NCBI GenBank assembly: GCA_022494885.1
Contig: JAGVSM010002938.1
Span: 16,686 to 80,685, forward strand
Origin: Micrasema longulum
Lineage: Eukaryota > Arthropoda > Insecta > Trichoptera > Brachycentridae
Direction of reading: 5' to 3'
Length of the DNA: 64,000 bases
Positions 1 through 14,600 of the stretch are shown here, piece by piece. Under the pieces are notes generated by a model. It saw nothing but the letters and a program-made list of their open reading frames with translations, was not told the origin of the DNA and searched no databases. The first letter of the stretch is position 1; each line of letters opens with the position of its first letter. The translations under genes and the position numbers were made by a program.

Positions 1-1290
1 ATTTGAGGAGCACTTATGTTATTTGATCAGCCAATATATAATTCGAATAAAATGGCCGAATAAATCATTAGAATGTCGTCCATTTTGCATTAATAAATAA
101 GTATTAAAAAAGTTTTTACCGTATAATTTGATTCTTTTCTGTATCATTTACTTTAATGGGATATTTGATTTATTTACAGAATTTCTGCTATTCAGATCAC
201 ATAAATAATATTTATAAGTCATTATTAAATACGCAAAAATATTCTCTACTTTGTGATTTCAAAAATAAGATTTTCAATTTAATAACTTTTTTTTGTATTC
301 CAATGACAGTTTTATATATATATAGCTACCGTCTGAAAATTTTGATAATTAATTTGTAATTGTTCTACTCAACCTTAGCGATTTATCGAATGAAATCAAC
401 ATCAATAAATCTGAGCCATCAAACATTGGCCTTTTTATTGTATAAAAAGTAATGAGATCGGTTGTTCTTCATCGTTATTATAAGTTATTTTAGAATATTT
501 TGTAAATTGCCATTATTTATTCCATATCCAGAGATACTCATCTTTAAAATATTTTTTTTTAGGAATAAATTTTAAATTCCATTAAGTGACTATTTAAGTA
601 AAGTTTTATCTGACTCCCAACCAGAGATGTGTGCAAATATTTTTAATTATTTAAAATACTAATAAAACATTTTCCAATTCTTAGTATCAACAGTTTTATG
701 GTTTTGTTAAAATTTTAATAGTTATGTGTTCTTTAAACTTTATAAACTAATAAAATAAATCACCCAGGTTGCTTGTGATAGAAAAGTCAGTAATTTCAAT
801 TTGATTTCTTTTAAAACGAAACAAAACGGTATTTCTTTATGCCGTAGAATATCGAAGCTTGATACTTTTATATTGAGCTGTATTTTATTTTGTAGGCATC
901 AAATGTGAGATTCGGATAAATTATAAGACAGCCTTATGTTACAATGGTGAACTGTTTTGATTTTTTAAAATATTTTTCTGTACATAATCAAACATAGAAA
1001 TCACATTGTAAAATATAAAAAATAACATTGAACCAGGATGCGAGCCTTGAAATACTCCCATGGTCAATTTTTTCATGATAGTATGTCATTGATTTTGTCT
1101 AATAGATTTCTATGCAATAATCATGTTTTGAAATTAAACAAATTACTTTTATAACCACATTGTTCTACTTTCTATATAATGATTTGATGTGTCCCTTTGT
1201 CGAAAGTCTTACTTAAATCTGTGTTTGTAGAATCGACTTGAATTCCATTGAATAATGCATCAGATAGAGTATTTTGAAAAATAACACATT
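1..1290. other. AT-rich sequence downstream of Rasgrf
   Basis: No coding exon, RNA gene or clear repeat seen. Any long Rasgrf 3' UTR would have to extend beyond the repeat at 1300-2000. Confidence 0.5.
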
Positions 1291-1299
1291 TGTTATTAC

Positions 1300-2000
1300 A
1301 CGGAGTTATGCAGAAAGCAGCAGCCAGTACACCATTTTGAAAAAAATGAGATTTTGATGTTTTCAAGTTCAGGAAGGTCTATTCTATGTTTTGCTTAAAT
1401 CAGCCAGGCTATTTTCATACAAAAAAAACTGTTATCGCCTTCTAAAATATTAACGATGTCAAAATGCCATAAAAATAAATGTTGCCTCATACAATCTGAA
1501 TTTGTATGAGGTTTCATTTAATATCAGATATGGCTGTTTTCTGCAAAATGCATATTTTAGATAGTGTAGTCAGCCAGATTTTATAAAATTACCTAAATCC
1601 CCATAAAACGTAATTAAATCATTTTTCAAGTTATAATAAAAATCAATTAAGTGATTTTGACCCTTAAAATTATGTACTCTTATAATATAAAAGTAAAATA
1701 ATATGATCTATAATAATGACACAACACATCTGAGTTTTACTAGTGCTGGCTGTTTTCTGCACATAGCATATCATATGTTGTGTGGTCAGCCAGACTTCAA
1801 AAGTCATTAAATCTTGTCATATACATTATTAATTCTTTTTTGTAAATAAAAAAAGCGAATCTATGCATTATTTATCATTTATCAAAGTAAAAAACATTCC
1901 AACTTTTGTGAAGATTTGATTAATCACCCTTTTCACAAAAGTACTATTATCTCAGTTTCTCTTCTCTATGGCTTGCTGCTTTCTGCATAACTACGTTCAA
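1300..2000. mobile_element. Inverted-terminus repeat, copy 1
   Basis: Near 1305 the sequence gttatgcagaaagcagcagc is mirrored near 1970-1995 as gctgctttctgcataac, so the block looks like a roughly 700-bp non-autonomous DNA element. Internal stretches (ggctgttttctgcaaaatgc, gtcagccaga) recur at 1525, 1746 and in the copy at 61600-62290. A lone terminus is at 57060-57100. Confidence 0.55.
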
Positions 2001-2427
2001 CTGTCGATTTATTTTAAACAAATCCACATTTGGCAGGTATTATTGATTGTGTAATTTTTGTTTAATCTACTATGTACATTGATCTTTTTTTAGTAATTGT
2101 CTCGTATGTTATAAGCACTCTTTGCCGAAGTTCTGTACCGCGCTGCAGTCGTTTATCTTATTGATTTGAAATCTATTTGGTATCATCGACTACTCTTTTT
2201 TGTAATTTATTCATTACTGAGTACCATAATTAAAATCGCATCTCACTAATATTCTATATTGTATGGATGTTTGTAAATCTAGATCGTTTCTTTTACGAAT
2301 CAAGTGCAATGACTATTATCTGTATGCGGTGTTCATTTAAATCTGTTTTTTCAACGATTTACGGCGATTTATGCATTTGATCGGCGAGACCGTGAAAATC
2401 CATAAAACTCAATCAACGGTGTGCGGT

Positions 2428-2433
2428 TTTATT
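2428..2433 (-). terminator. Candidate polyadenylation signal for Rasgrf
   Basis: An AATAAA hexamer on the minus strand lies 34 bases after the stop codon. The DNA is so AT-rich that such hexamers occur by chance, and the true 3' end could lie further down (another is near 2206). Confidence 0.3.
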
Positions 2434-2467
2434 ATTATTGCAAACTGCGTCTCACTTATTTCATTTC

Positions 2468-2650
2468 CTACATATTTTGTGGTAGTGGTACTCTAGTTGT
2501 TCTGGGTTCTAATTCAAGACTCAACCTGTATTGGCGTTCTTCTTCCAAATGTAGAGTTGGGTCTAACAAATAACCACACACCTTGGGTATGTGTTCTATC
2601 TTGTATGGTGTCTGTTGGAAATGCCGAATTTCTCTTATGACGTGTGCAAT
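2468..2650 (-). CDS. Rasgrf: Rasgrf exon 31, C-terminal end and stop codon
   Basis: Acceptor gttttcag at 2651, phase 0, residues 1337-1396, then TAG at 2470-2468. [20 protein letters not shown] is the last conserved CDC25 segment; the tail ([20 protein letters not shown]) is close to the vertebrate end and adds about nine residues (TTRVPLPQN). Confidence 0.95.
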   Translation of the reverse strand: MAHVIREIRHFQQTPYKIEHIPKVCGYLLDPTLHLEEERQYRLSLELEPRTTRVPLPQNM

Positions 2651-5600
2651 CTGAAAACAAAAAATAACATTTAAAGTTCATTATAAACAATGGCATCAAA
2701 TTTTATTGGTTTATTGTTAACACAGTTTATTTATTCATTCAAAATTACACTCGTTTATATATTCATAGACTTATTAAGGCTTTTTTAGGTTGTGCCCATT
2801 TTTATTTTTTTAAATTTTATGATCTTTTATTTATTTAACTTTTTGTACATAATGTTATTTGTACATTGGCGGGCTTATTGCCAAATGGCAATTTCTTCCA
2901 ACCAACCAATAAAATAAAAGTTTTATTTTTATAATTCAAGTTACAGAACATATTCAATAGAAAAAAAAAAGATTAAAAAGTTAAAAATATATAAAAATAG
3001 AAATAAACGTATTTGTTTATAAATTACGTTAAATCAAAACTATTACTCAATGTGAAAAAGGAAAAAAGAGGAAAGAGGAAAAAGGAAAGGAGGAGAGATT
3101 AAGTAAGAGAAAGGAGATGTTTCTTTAGACGTGATTTAAACAGAGATAATGTAGTAACATCTTTGATGGTGGATGGGAGATGATTCCACAGTCGAGCCGC
3201 ATGGACACTATATTAGTTAGAGAAGAAAAAGGATTTGTGTATGGGTATTAAGAGAGTGCCTTAAGAATAAGAACGAAGAGATAAACCATGAACTGATAAG
3301 CGTTGAAATTTTTCACGCAGGTATATAGGCGCTTTCATTTTAAATATCCATAATTTTTCATTCTAATTTTTTTGCCTCCTCTTTCACAGTAGTAACCGCT
3401 CAATTGTGGAATAATCTACCCACTAATGTTAGAGACGCCCCTTCTTTATTTACATTTAAGTCAAGATTGAAATGTCACTATCTAAATATTTAAATTGTTC
3501 CTTTATCCTTCTTCTTTCCTTCCCACCCCCTCTCCTCTCTTCATAGTTTAGTGTTTTTTTTTTTATATATACATATTTATTTTTGTTAATTTTTGCTTTT
3601 AATTTTTGTATAAAATTGTAAGATTCAATATCTCAATGTATTTATAATTTTCTCAAACTGAACGGTTTGGGTAGGTAGGAAGAAATTGCCTTAAGGCAAT
3701 ATGCCCGCCCTTATATGTATATTTATTGTTTATGTATATTAAAACAGAGATAAAAAACATTTAAGAAAAGTTAATATAGAAGTCAAGGCATCTACAGGGC
3801 TTATGACCTATCATTGGTGGGTCTATGAAGACCCAGTATGTAGGTGAAATAATTCAGTAAAATTAATCTCACCCGCGTTAATAAAGGTTTCAGCTTTTTA
3901 ACTTCACAAACATCAACAGATGTTAGAATTAAAGAAATATAGATGTTCAAATATGGGCAGAATGGTGAATGTTACACAGTGTGTAAAGTGGCCACTTACA
4001 GGTCATGAGCCCTGAAGGTAACTAGGCTTCTATTTTACATTCTGATTTTTTTCCCAACCCAATTTGAAATTATTTGAACGAAAAACGTTAAGAGCAAAGA
4101 AAAATGACGCGTAAAACATTATTGTACCGTAATAAATAATTTTAAATACTATCGGGTCAAATCAGACCCATCTCCGGTGGATATAAGATAATATCGATAA
4201 GGATAATAAAATAAAGGAAAACTCTTCGTAAATACAAAAAAATACAATTGAAGGTTAAATTCACTCAAAAATGATTTTAAAAAAATAATTACAAAAATTC
4301 AGCACATTTATCGAAAAAAAACAAATATGAAACTTTGTATTAATCGAATAAAAAATAAATTCATGATAACGGCTGTTTTGATTTTTATTATTTAAGTCAG
4401 TATCCTGATTGTTTACAAAAAAGAGATCCCAAAATTTCCGATCCCCCCCTAGAAAAAAAAATGGTTTTATTTAGTTTTGACCTGAATTTTTTAAAACTGG
4501 ATTTGTCAGTAACTGTTTTGTAAAAAAAAATATTGAAAATAAAGAGGATTATTATAATTATTAATTTTGGCAATCGATTTTAAAATAGTATAAAAATTAT
4601 GACACCAACTTACCATGCGCATTTTTGAGAAATTCAAAAGTCCTTCAGGGGTGAAGTTCGGAGTTCCCTCTTCTATGAAAGAAAGGTCACTCAAATACAA
4701 ACCCAGGTACGGTATGCATGGAGGATCACATCTGAAAAAAATGGTGAAATGATTTTTAAAAATATTTTTTTAAATTTGTTATGTGTATTCCAGCTCTCTG
4801 GGTACAACCCGATGTGATGAGATATACTCTATTTTAGGGATATATAAATAAAATTACATTGACAAAGTTTAGAGTGTGTCCAAATTTTTGCAGATTGGCT
4901 GGATTTCCTCCCTACGGAGTTATTAAAATCCAAATTTGAAATCTGAATAACTCCCTAAAAAGGAAATTCAGCTAGTCTGCAAATATTTAGACGTGCTCAT
5001 AATTTTTTTTAATTCTTCAGGCGTTGACTAGTAGGTGAATTAGTTCAGCTGGATGAATATCACCCACATGATAAAGGTTTCAGTTCTTTTACTTCATAAG
5101 AGTCAACGGATGGACGAGTTGAGAAAACGTGGATGTTAAAACATAAGAAGAACGGTGAATGTTACACTTAAACCAGCCAGCTTAAAGTTGTAACTCTTGT
5201 AAATGCCTAGACTTCCATACTTCCTTCTCAAAAATGTTTTCCTTGTCCATTGCAACAAATTAAGATCTTAAATTACTTTGTTTTACTAACCACTTTTTAC
5301 TGGCACAACCGACTAGTTTCCCTTTAGGGTTATATAATAAATAAACATACATTTTATGTAAAAGAAACAGTGAACAAATAAGTGGGTGTCAATAACGATA
5401 AAAGAGGGGATAATTGTTTTTTTGGTGAGGTAGAGGTAAGAGAAGGGGTAATTGTGTTTAACGTAGGGTTAGACTTTATTTGGAAAAATTGAAAATAGGG
5501 CATTGACCTTAGTTAAATGGATTATTTATACTATTTGAATTTTGTTTGCCGGCTTTTTTATGTCAAGAATTTCAAAATAATTTAGTTGATTTGTCATATT

Positions 5601-8600
5601 ATTTAAATGTAATATATTTTGATTTCATCTTCAAAATGGTTCAGGCGCCATGGCGCAGTTGGTATGACAGCAAACTGTAAAACTAGCGTCGCAGGTTTGA
5701 TCCCCACCAGTTGCAAGAAATTAATCCAAGAATGATTTATTCTCAATGGGTCTGGGAGTTGTGATATATTTTTCATTAATTCCTTTTATATCCTATTTCC
5801 CACCTACTGAAAAGCCTCTAAAGAAAAGGCTTTGCGGGTTATTCCTTAAAAAATAATGCAAAAATAAGCAAGAATAATAATTTCCGTTGTTTTTATTTAT
5901 AGATGGGTACATTGAAATAAGTATCAAAAAAGACACACATTAAGGTTCTAGGTAATAAAAATCAAAACAAATTTAACGTTTTTTGTAATAAAATTTGGAT
6001 TACATTTAAAAAATTTAAAAAGTTTTAATAACCGCCCTGAAACAGATTTTGCAAATCAAAGCCTAAAATTGATATATTTAATGTTTTAATTAGTAAAAGG
6101 AATAAAATATCACACTTTCCTTAACTTTTCATCATATTCCCCCATTTTCCCCCCAGTGATGCATAGGGCACCTTTAAAATAATTAGTTTATTTGAACTTT
6201 CGAAATTTTTTTTGTCAACTTTTAATTTTTTATTGCCAGTTCAATAAGTTCGTTCTCATTATGTTATTTTTTATGTAATCATTATCATCAGCGGTACATG
6301 GGCGTATACTTATGGACGTAATGTATTTTTTTAGTTATCAAGCGTTATAAATGTTCATTGTCATTGAATAAATAAATAAATTAATTTAAATATAATAAAA
6401 ATATCTTACCTATGCAACGCATCTCGAAGAGCTCTGAATCGACCATCTGACGACACAAGTGCTTGCAGTTTTTCAATGGTTTGCTTGCTCTGAAATTTTT
6501 TTTTTAAGATTATCAAATTGATTCCCGTGTCCTCGCAGAATAAAGAATACGCCTGTATAAATAAATAAGTACAACCAGAAACAAGAAAGAGTGTTTTCAA
6601 GATAGCTACTCTCGGGTAAAATTTTGAGTGAAAAATCTCAACATTTTTCATTGAAATATTTAATTACCTCCGAACTGACACAACGCTGGAAGCATAGAAC
6701 TGACTATGTAGAGATGGACGTTTTGGTTATTTAATTATTTATAACTTAATTTCTTTGACATAAAAATAACAAGATGTTTTAATAGCTTTCTGCAAATAAT
6801 GGAATACATTTTTTTCAGTTTTTCAATTTTTCGAAATAAAATTTAAATAAACGGTAGAAAATTGGAATGTAATATTTGTGTCACATTTTTTAACAATGCT
6901 TCAAAGTATTCTCAATTGTCAAAGTAATATGAAATATTTTTTAATAATCGTTTTGCTTTTCTCAAAATATGTACTTAATTACACGTATCTTTTATTACCC
7001 TCTTTCGACTTTTTCAATAAACTTTCCCGTTAGTTTCACGGCACGTAATCATTACATTATGAAGTTATCATCTGTTTATGAGAAAATGTTCTGTAATTGC
7101 AATAATGTGTACCTGCGTAACGTTGTTAAAAAATAAAAACGGTTTCTAAATAACAGTTTGGAGTAGCACAAACTAAAAATCTGGTACAAGCCGCTACTGA
7201 AACAGTTTTATAAAAATAGACAAACTGGCCATGGGTTTTCCTACGCTCACGCAGTTAACAGTAAAAGTTTGAGTTTAAATTTTTGTACATAGGAAGCATT
7301 TTTTGGTTCAAAGGGTCCCTGTAGTACCAGTGCGCTCCTTATTCAAATTCTAATCTTCCAAAAATAAATCTTTACAGAGGAGCAAAGTCTTTCAGTGCAG
7401 TCCACAGCTACAGTGATATGAGAAGAAACTGTTACTCGCTTAAAAGAATAACTTTCACCATGTAACAGTTTTGTAAAAAACAGAAATTAATAAAATCTCA
7501 AATCACCGTGTAAATGTCAAGACTTCAGAGCATAAAATTGTATAGCTTACCGTTTTAGACACCTTTTCCCACGTTTTCTTCAACCGGAAGACAGATGTGT
7601 TAGTAAAGGCGGCGCAGATCTGAAGGGTCCCGTTAAAATTATGAAGACAGCGGGATATATCGGCAACTGCAGCCCATTTCTCAATCGCTGCAACTCGCCC
7701 TGGGATTTAATTATTTTTTATTATTTTAAACACATAAAAATGCAAATTATTTTCTCTATAAGAATCAGTCACAGGTTGAGTTGTGTGGTTGAGCAGAATA
7801 TTTTTTTACTGATCCTACGGGTTCTACGATGAAACCAATATGACGAGGCACAAATAATAACCAAGTTAGATTGTTTATGGGTGAAATTATACATTGTTGG
7901 CACCCTCTTAATGATTTTATTGTACTAGACGGAGTACATACATTAAAAAAACCTCAAACATATCAGAAATTGACATTTCAAAATTATTATTATTTCGACA
8001 CGATTTTTAACAGGAAAGTTGTTATTGAGGCAAACAAAAAAACAAAGTTAAATGTATGTAAAACAATTCATTTCAAATAGAAAGTAAATAAAAAAATTAT
8101 GCAGCAAGTCAACACTACTTATCGTTACACTGAAAATGTCATGGACTAGTCGAGTCAGCCAAACAGAACTGTTAACGCGCACTTGATGTATCAGTAAAAC
8201 GCCGGATTCTATTTTAAAATGAGGCGAGACGATAAAATGCATGAATTTATTTGTTTTTTCATTAATTGAGCAAAAAAATCGATTGATCTATTATATATCT
8301 TTAAAATTATCTTCTTCTTATAACTTGACGGAATTATTGACAATAAGAGTCCACGCAAACACACTGGGCATAAAGGGCCCTTACTTGTCACGATGAGTTG
8401 GCTAATGAAATTAAGTATACTGGTGCGGAGGTAGGGATGGGTTCGGAGTGACATTTTTGCCTATAAGTAAATTTAAGGACGCACATTAGTATCCTTACCT
8501 GGAACACCTGGATGATTCTATGTTCTTGAAGATGGGTACACAGGACTGAGGCCTATTTGAGTAGGTAAAGAGAGTAGCTAATGCATGTTTAACGTTTATT

Positions 8601-11600
8601 TGCTTCTAAAATATTTGTTGAGTTTGTTAATTTGCAAAGCGCATGAAGAACGTTTGTTCTTATGCTTAATACATTAATCACATACCAAATAAATGATATT
8701 GGCGTATCATGAGTTATTTCTGTGTGCTATTGAACTTGGCGCCTGGCACTTCGATGCGTACTGTCATATGGCAAGATAAGTCTACATGCTTTGTACGGTA
8801 AATATAATTTCCGCCTTCAGAAACCTGTCTGTCTCTAAAATTCATAATCGCATCGGAAAAAAGGTTTCATTGGTCGATTGGTCAATAAATAACAAAAAAA
8901 GCAACAAAAAAGCAGTGATAAATATGTTTTTGACTACTAAAGCCGAAATGCTTCTGATCAGAAGAAACTATTGAAATCCTCATAATTCAAAGTGAATTTT
9001 TTTTAAATAAAGAATCGTTAATATATTAACAGAGATAGAGAATACTTTAGAGAAGGGAATATGGAAATACAGAATTTAATAATGGCTTTTGGACTCTCAT
9101 AGGCTAGTAAATGGTCATTACGTGAAAAAATACAGTCAGAAAAATCTTACTCGTATCAACAAAGCACTTTAATAAAAAGAAAGTCAACAGTGAAGAATTA
9201 AAGAAACAAAGACATTCAAATGAAAGCAAAACGATGAATGTTAGACATCTTCTTTTTCATTTTCTTTCCGAACGTAATGGAGCATAGGGCACTGCATTAG
9301 TACATCAATCTCAGCGTATCTTGAATGTTACAAATATTTCACATCAACCATATCGGGAATAGAACCCGGGACCTCTTGCATAGAAGGCAAACGCGCTGAC
9401 CACTACATCACAAGGCCGCATGTTACACAGTGTGTAATATAGCCATTTTAATCAACGATAGGTAGAAAACCTTGTAAATGCCCAGATTTCTATATTCCCA
9501 TCGTTAAAATGACTCCGTAAGGGGTGAAATTTAGTCTACGGGCGTTTTGATAAACTAAACTAAACTAAAAATATTGTTAAAAATTATTTTGGGATGTTTT
9601 ACCACTAAGAGTCATCTTCCGAAGAATCTCCGATACCACAAGAGTAGAAAGTTGGTTGAAGTGTCTTGTCATGGCGAGGATGTGAGGAGCTCTCTCTGCC
9701 TTGTCAGCTTTCATCCAGGCTTGGCCGAGAAATTCCCTGGAAATTTTAAGCACAGTTTAAATAATTTATTTATTTTAATCTTCAAATATAATAAACAAGT
9801 ACTTAAGCGGACTGATTTATTCCAACCAACCAAAAAACAGGCTGATCAAAGTATATCAAAGGATAGCTAATTAATAAAAAATAACAGCTGTTTTTTAATT
9901 GTGAGGTAAAACACGCATATGAGTGCAAACTAAATAAAAGTATATTATGTTGTACTGCATCATTATCAGCAGGATGTGGCGTTTTATGAAATAGCTTTTT
10001 AAACCCAAAAAATCATTACGGGAGATTACTATCGACTATGATTTAGGCGTTTGAGGCAAACCTCGAAAGAAAAACGGCGCATTATGACAAAGTTATTTTG
10101 CAGCATAACAACGCTCAGCCATATGCTGCAAGACTACTTAAAACATACTTGGAAACGGTCAAATAGGAGAATTTCGTATGATTACTTCTTTTTTCGATGG
10201 ATGATTTAAGGTCTGAAAATGCCCACAAATAGCTTGATTCGTGGATAACCTCCAAAAATTAGTAATTTTTTTTAAATGGTATTCGTACGATTTCAGAAGC
10301 AAAACTAGTCGTTCTTAGAAGACAACTTTGACAATAACATATTCTTCACAGTTGTTTAAATATAGAGCATTAGTTTTTACGAAAAACTAGTGAAAACTTA
10401 TTCAAGTCCTTAATATTATTATTAACAAGTAGGCACATAATATGTTTTTACTTCGAACCCGGTTGTGATACTCCGGTAGTAATGTGTACAAATTAAAGAC
10501 CCAAGCTTCGAATCTTACTCTACCAAAACTGGAAGGTTTTAGATTTGGTAACCGATGAGAACACAAACATTGAATGTTATTTTTTTAAGCCTGAGTGTTT
10601 TGTGATGTGAGTAATTCACTGCTGAAGTTGGGTCTCCTGGCTTGGGCGAAAAAAAAAATATTTTTTTTTTTCTTAATTTATTTACTTTATTTTTGCAAGA
10701 CCCAATTACGGAAAAAATACACAGTAATTTTTTTGTTCTCACCGGAATTAAAACCAGAAACATTCAAGTGTAGCTGATTAAACATTTCTTCCTTACATAT
10801 TTGCGACGCACAGTTTTGTAGAATTATTGCAACTTTTAATCTGATCTTTTTATAAAAGTCAATAAATATATTTCTATACTTTTTTTGTTGCGCTACATTT
10901 TTTTTATGTAGCACATCTTACTTGCGGTGTAACCTTAGAGTATGGTGCAACTATGAAAAAAAAAATAGTAGACGCATGAGCAGTTACTAAAACATAGTAA
11001 ATCTAATACATTTTCCATTCCCAGGTAGTTTTTTTTTGTAAAGCCATAATCGTTTTACATCATCGTATTTCAATAATGGAAATATTAAAAAATATTTGTG
11101 TACTTACTCACTACGGATAGAAACGAATATTTGATGGTCGAGAAATGTCATTTGTTCTGCGATTTCCAGGGCTGAAAGCGTTTCAATGCTCTCTTTACTT
11201 GGACACTGTAAAAAAAATCAAACACGTAAAGTGGTTACTTTAACAAGCGAATAACAGGTCATAGCTCTTACCTAGACATTAATTTTCTATTCTTTAAAAT
11301 GTTTTCAAACTTTGTAACAATACATTTACTTTGATGGCTCTCTAGGTGGTGAAATCGAGACGTGTCTACAAGCATTTATAAAAACTCAAAACACTGTTGA
11401 TAAAATCAACTAGTACAAAATGAAGCATAAACATTTTCAATGTTTTCCGGCGTTATCTAGTAGAAAAATAATTCAAAAAGATAATCTGGAAATCTAGTGT
11501 CAAAGAAATTTGAATATAGAAAATGTTTTGTTACATGCGGTAAAAAATAAAATATTTGATTGTACGGCGAAGTTGCACGAAAATGAATGAAAAAAAGTAT

Positions 11601-14600
11601 AAAACTAAACTACTTTAAACGCTGTCACAAGTTCTTGCTAATCACCCAATCAACTACAGCGTTGGATAGATTTCCGGAAAGCCAATTCATCAGTCAGGAC
11701 AACTCACTGGCGATAACTAGTGACGTCACGTACGGAGTATCTAATTTCAAAATTATAAAAAAATCATCGCGATGATAATATGATACATAAAAAGAAAATA
11801 AAAAATATAGCTTCGTTTGATAGTCTGTTAACAAATAATAAAAAAAAACTGATAAACCTCATTCTCACTCACATCAGTAATTTACATAAACTACACAAAA
11901 ATCAACTGGAAGAAAAATTTAAGAAATAAAGATGTAATGAATTGGGAAGTAAATATTATATTTTGCCATTTTCGCGTTTTCATTTTGCACAGTATTTCAG
12001 TTTTGTCTACTTGTAATCATTTTGATGTGTGTAATTGTGATAGGCATAATCCGTTAACATCAATAACATTCTTACTATAGGTGGTGACAGAAGTGCCTTC
12101 AGGTCTGGTCTTCTCTCCTCCTCCCGGGCGAGTAGGCGAAGCAGATGTGCGGCAGCTCGGTGTTCTGCCGGAAGCAGGTTTGGACTGCAGACGATGTCTT
12201 CCAGGAAACTGGCCACTGAGATCCGCAATCTTCCCTCAGCCCAAAAGTCAGCAGAATGCTTCGATACCCAATGCCTGTAAAAGAGTTTACTGCGTTATGC
12301 AGGTTGGGTGATACCTCGGAGTAATAGCATGTTACTGCTTTAATAGAGATACCATTTCGCCCTATTGCATGGAACAAAGGCGTTGAAAATATGTATTCTT
12401 GTTTTTGAATTAACAATAAACGTTTAACGGGTGGTTTTGTCACTATGCTTGTGATTCTCAACCTGATTAAAGGCGTCGCAAGATAAAAATGAATGCTCGA
12501 AGGCATTTTTATCTGGTTACGACCTTACATTTTATTCTTTTGCTGTGAATTATATCTTAATTCGTGCTTAATAAAACAATAATGATTTTTCAACGTAAGG
12601 ACGGCTATACACTGTACAGTGGTAGCGCGTTATTACTCTGAAGGTAACACCTAGGTATTACATGCCTGTATACAGATTTTTTAAATCTTATTTATTATCC
12701 TAGTTGGGCTTGCGACACGTTTATCCAAAATGCCGAACATTTATTAAGGCATTGTTCCTTCCTGAAGAAAAAAAAACGGTAATATTGAACCGTCTAATGG
12801 CTGTTACGCGACCAGTCTGAAATCCAAGCTTAGTTAAGAACAGTAATAATTTTAGATTATTCACTCATTTGTTAGCTCATAAGTTGAAAAATCGACTCTC
12901 GGAGGTGTCCTATAATATATGGTGACAGAATTCGCAAAATTTCAGTATCTTAAAGAATGTGTTTAACGTTTTTGTGACATCTTTTCCCGTCAAAAAGAAG
13001 AAATGTTGCCTTTCTTACCCTTGGAGATCTAATTTTCAAACGTAGTACTAAAAATCATTTCATTAATATTGAATTAAATTGAAGTTGTTAATGACCTTAA
13101 AATAAGCTCCGTTAAATTCATGATATTGAAGTCAATTTTTTTGTCAGTTGTAAGAAGAACAACGGAGTTTATTTTTCAAAAAAACTATTTTAATAGTTTT
13201 ATTTATAAAATGCTATAATGAAAAATATGTTTTGTAACTTAATTTAAAAAAAGAAATACAGTTTCTTTTACCATGCCTGTAACCGCAATATGTTCACTAG
13301 AAAGAATGCCAATATCCAACTTTTGCCGTTAACACAATTTACTAAACTCAGTTCAAGGAGTCATTAAAGCAGTTAAGTTAAATTTAATTAAAATGGCGAT
13401 TTGCAAAATTAAGATTTTGATAATAAACTTGTTTCTTGACAATTTTTCATTATTAGGCTTAATTGACAAAATATTTTCTTATTTTACTAATGTCCACACC
13501 ATCAAAACTCTTTATTACTCAACTGTTTGCCCTATTCTAGAATATGCTTCCGGGGTCTGATCTTCATTTTAGGTAAATCTCATAAGTCACATTGAAACTG
13601 TCCAACATTGCTTGCTTTAAAAAGTAGCGTGGATGCTTAGACTAGAGAGATATAACTATTCAAATGCTGATATAGAGTCGATGATCAATATTTCTATTCT
13701 ACAGAAACGTAGAACTAATATTGACTCCATGTATATTTTCAGCATACTTAATGGTATAACCGATGTGCCATCATTATTGGGACAAGTGAAATTCCATACT
13801 CCGACTAGTAGGTTGAAAAACAATGAAGCACTGTTCATCGATCATTATAGAACAAACTATGACCTTAGTTCTCCAATCTCCCCGTCTTTGTCGTATTACT
13901 CGAGACAAGATCTGCATTTTTTTGCTTATGTTTACAGCAATTTAAACGAGCACTAAATAAATAGTCCAGATCTTGTCTTCATGTCTCTTATATTTATCAA
14001 CGCTTTTTTTTCTATTTTTTTAATGTTTTTAACAATTATTTTATTCTTATATTAATACTTTATGAAATGTGTAAATGGACAATGTCTGTAAATAAATAAA
14101 TTAGTTTTTTTTGTTAAAGGAAAACCCGATAAGAAAACCCTTGATCTTAAACAGTTTTCTGATATGTAGAGGTAGTGTTTTCAGATTCTTCATTCAATTT
14201 TACTAACAGACCGCAAAATCACCATTAATTTGAGAGAGAAGCATGAACAATAGATTCTTTAAATGTTACCTTAAAACATTTAGAACCCTCATTGTGGCTG
14301 CAGTGGAGGTAACAGAGTCTCTTGGAGCTGCAGGTGGACGACGGGGTTCCCGAGGGTTGCTAGATGCTGATGTTGCTATAGCAAAGGCTGCAGCCGCAGT
14401 TGATGTGCTACTCCTGTAAGCATCATAGGAAACAGGCGCCTAATTAATGGTTAAGACATTTTACTGTTCATTAGAATATGGCACTCCTGATTAATGAAAC
14501 CACCAAAATACGTTAAATTTTTATCCTTAAGTGTACGCATTTATAGTCAATTCTAAGATTGCGTCTAAAATTGTATGTTTACTGATATTTTTTTTTTTAG

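Noticed and set aside
5641..5710. Possible tRNA gene
   Set aside because: Box-like motifs are present but acceptor and anticodon stems do not pair and a SINE body follows.
12099..12506. 135-codon minus-strand frame overlapping exon 25
   Set aside because: It is a different frame from the conserved HWVSKHS reading and runs on into intron 24.
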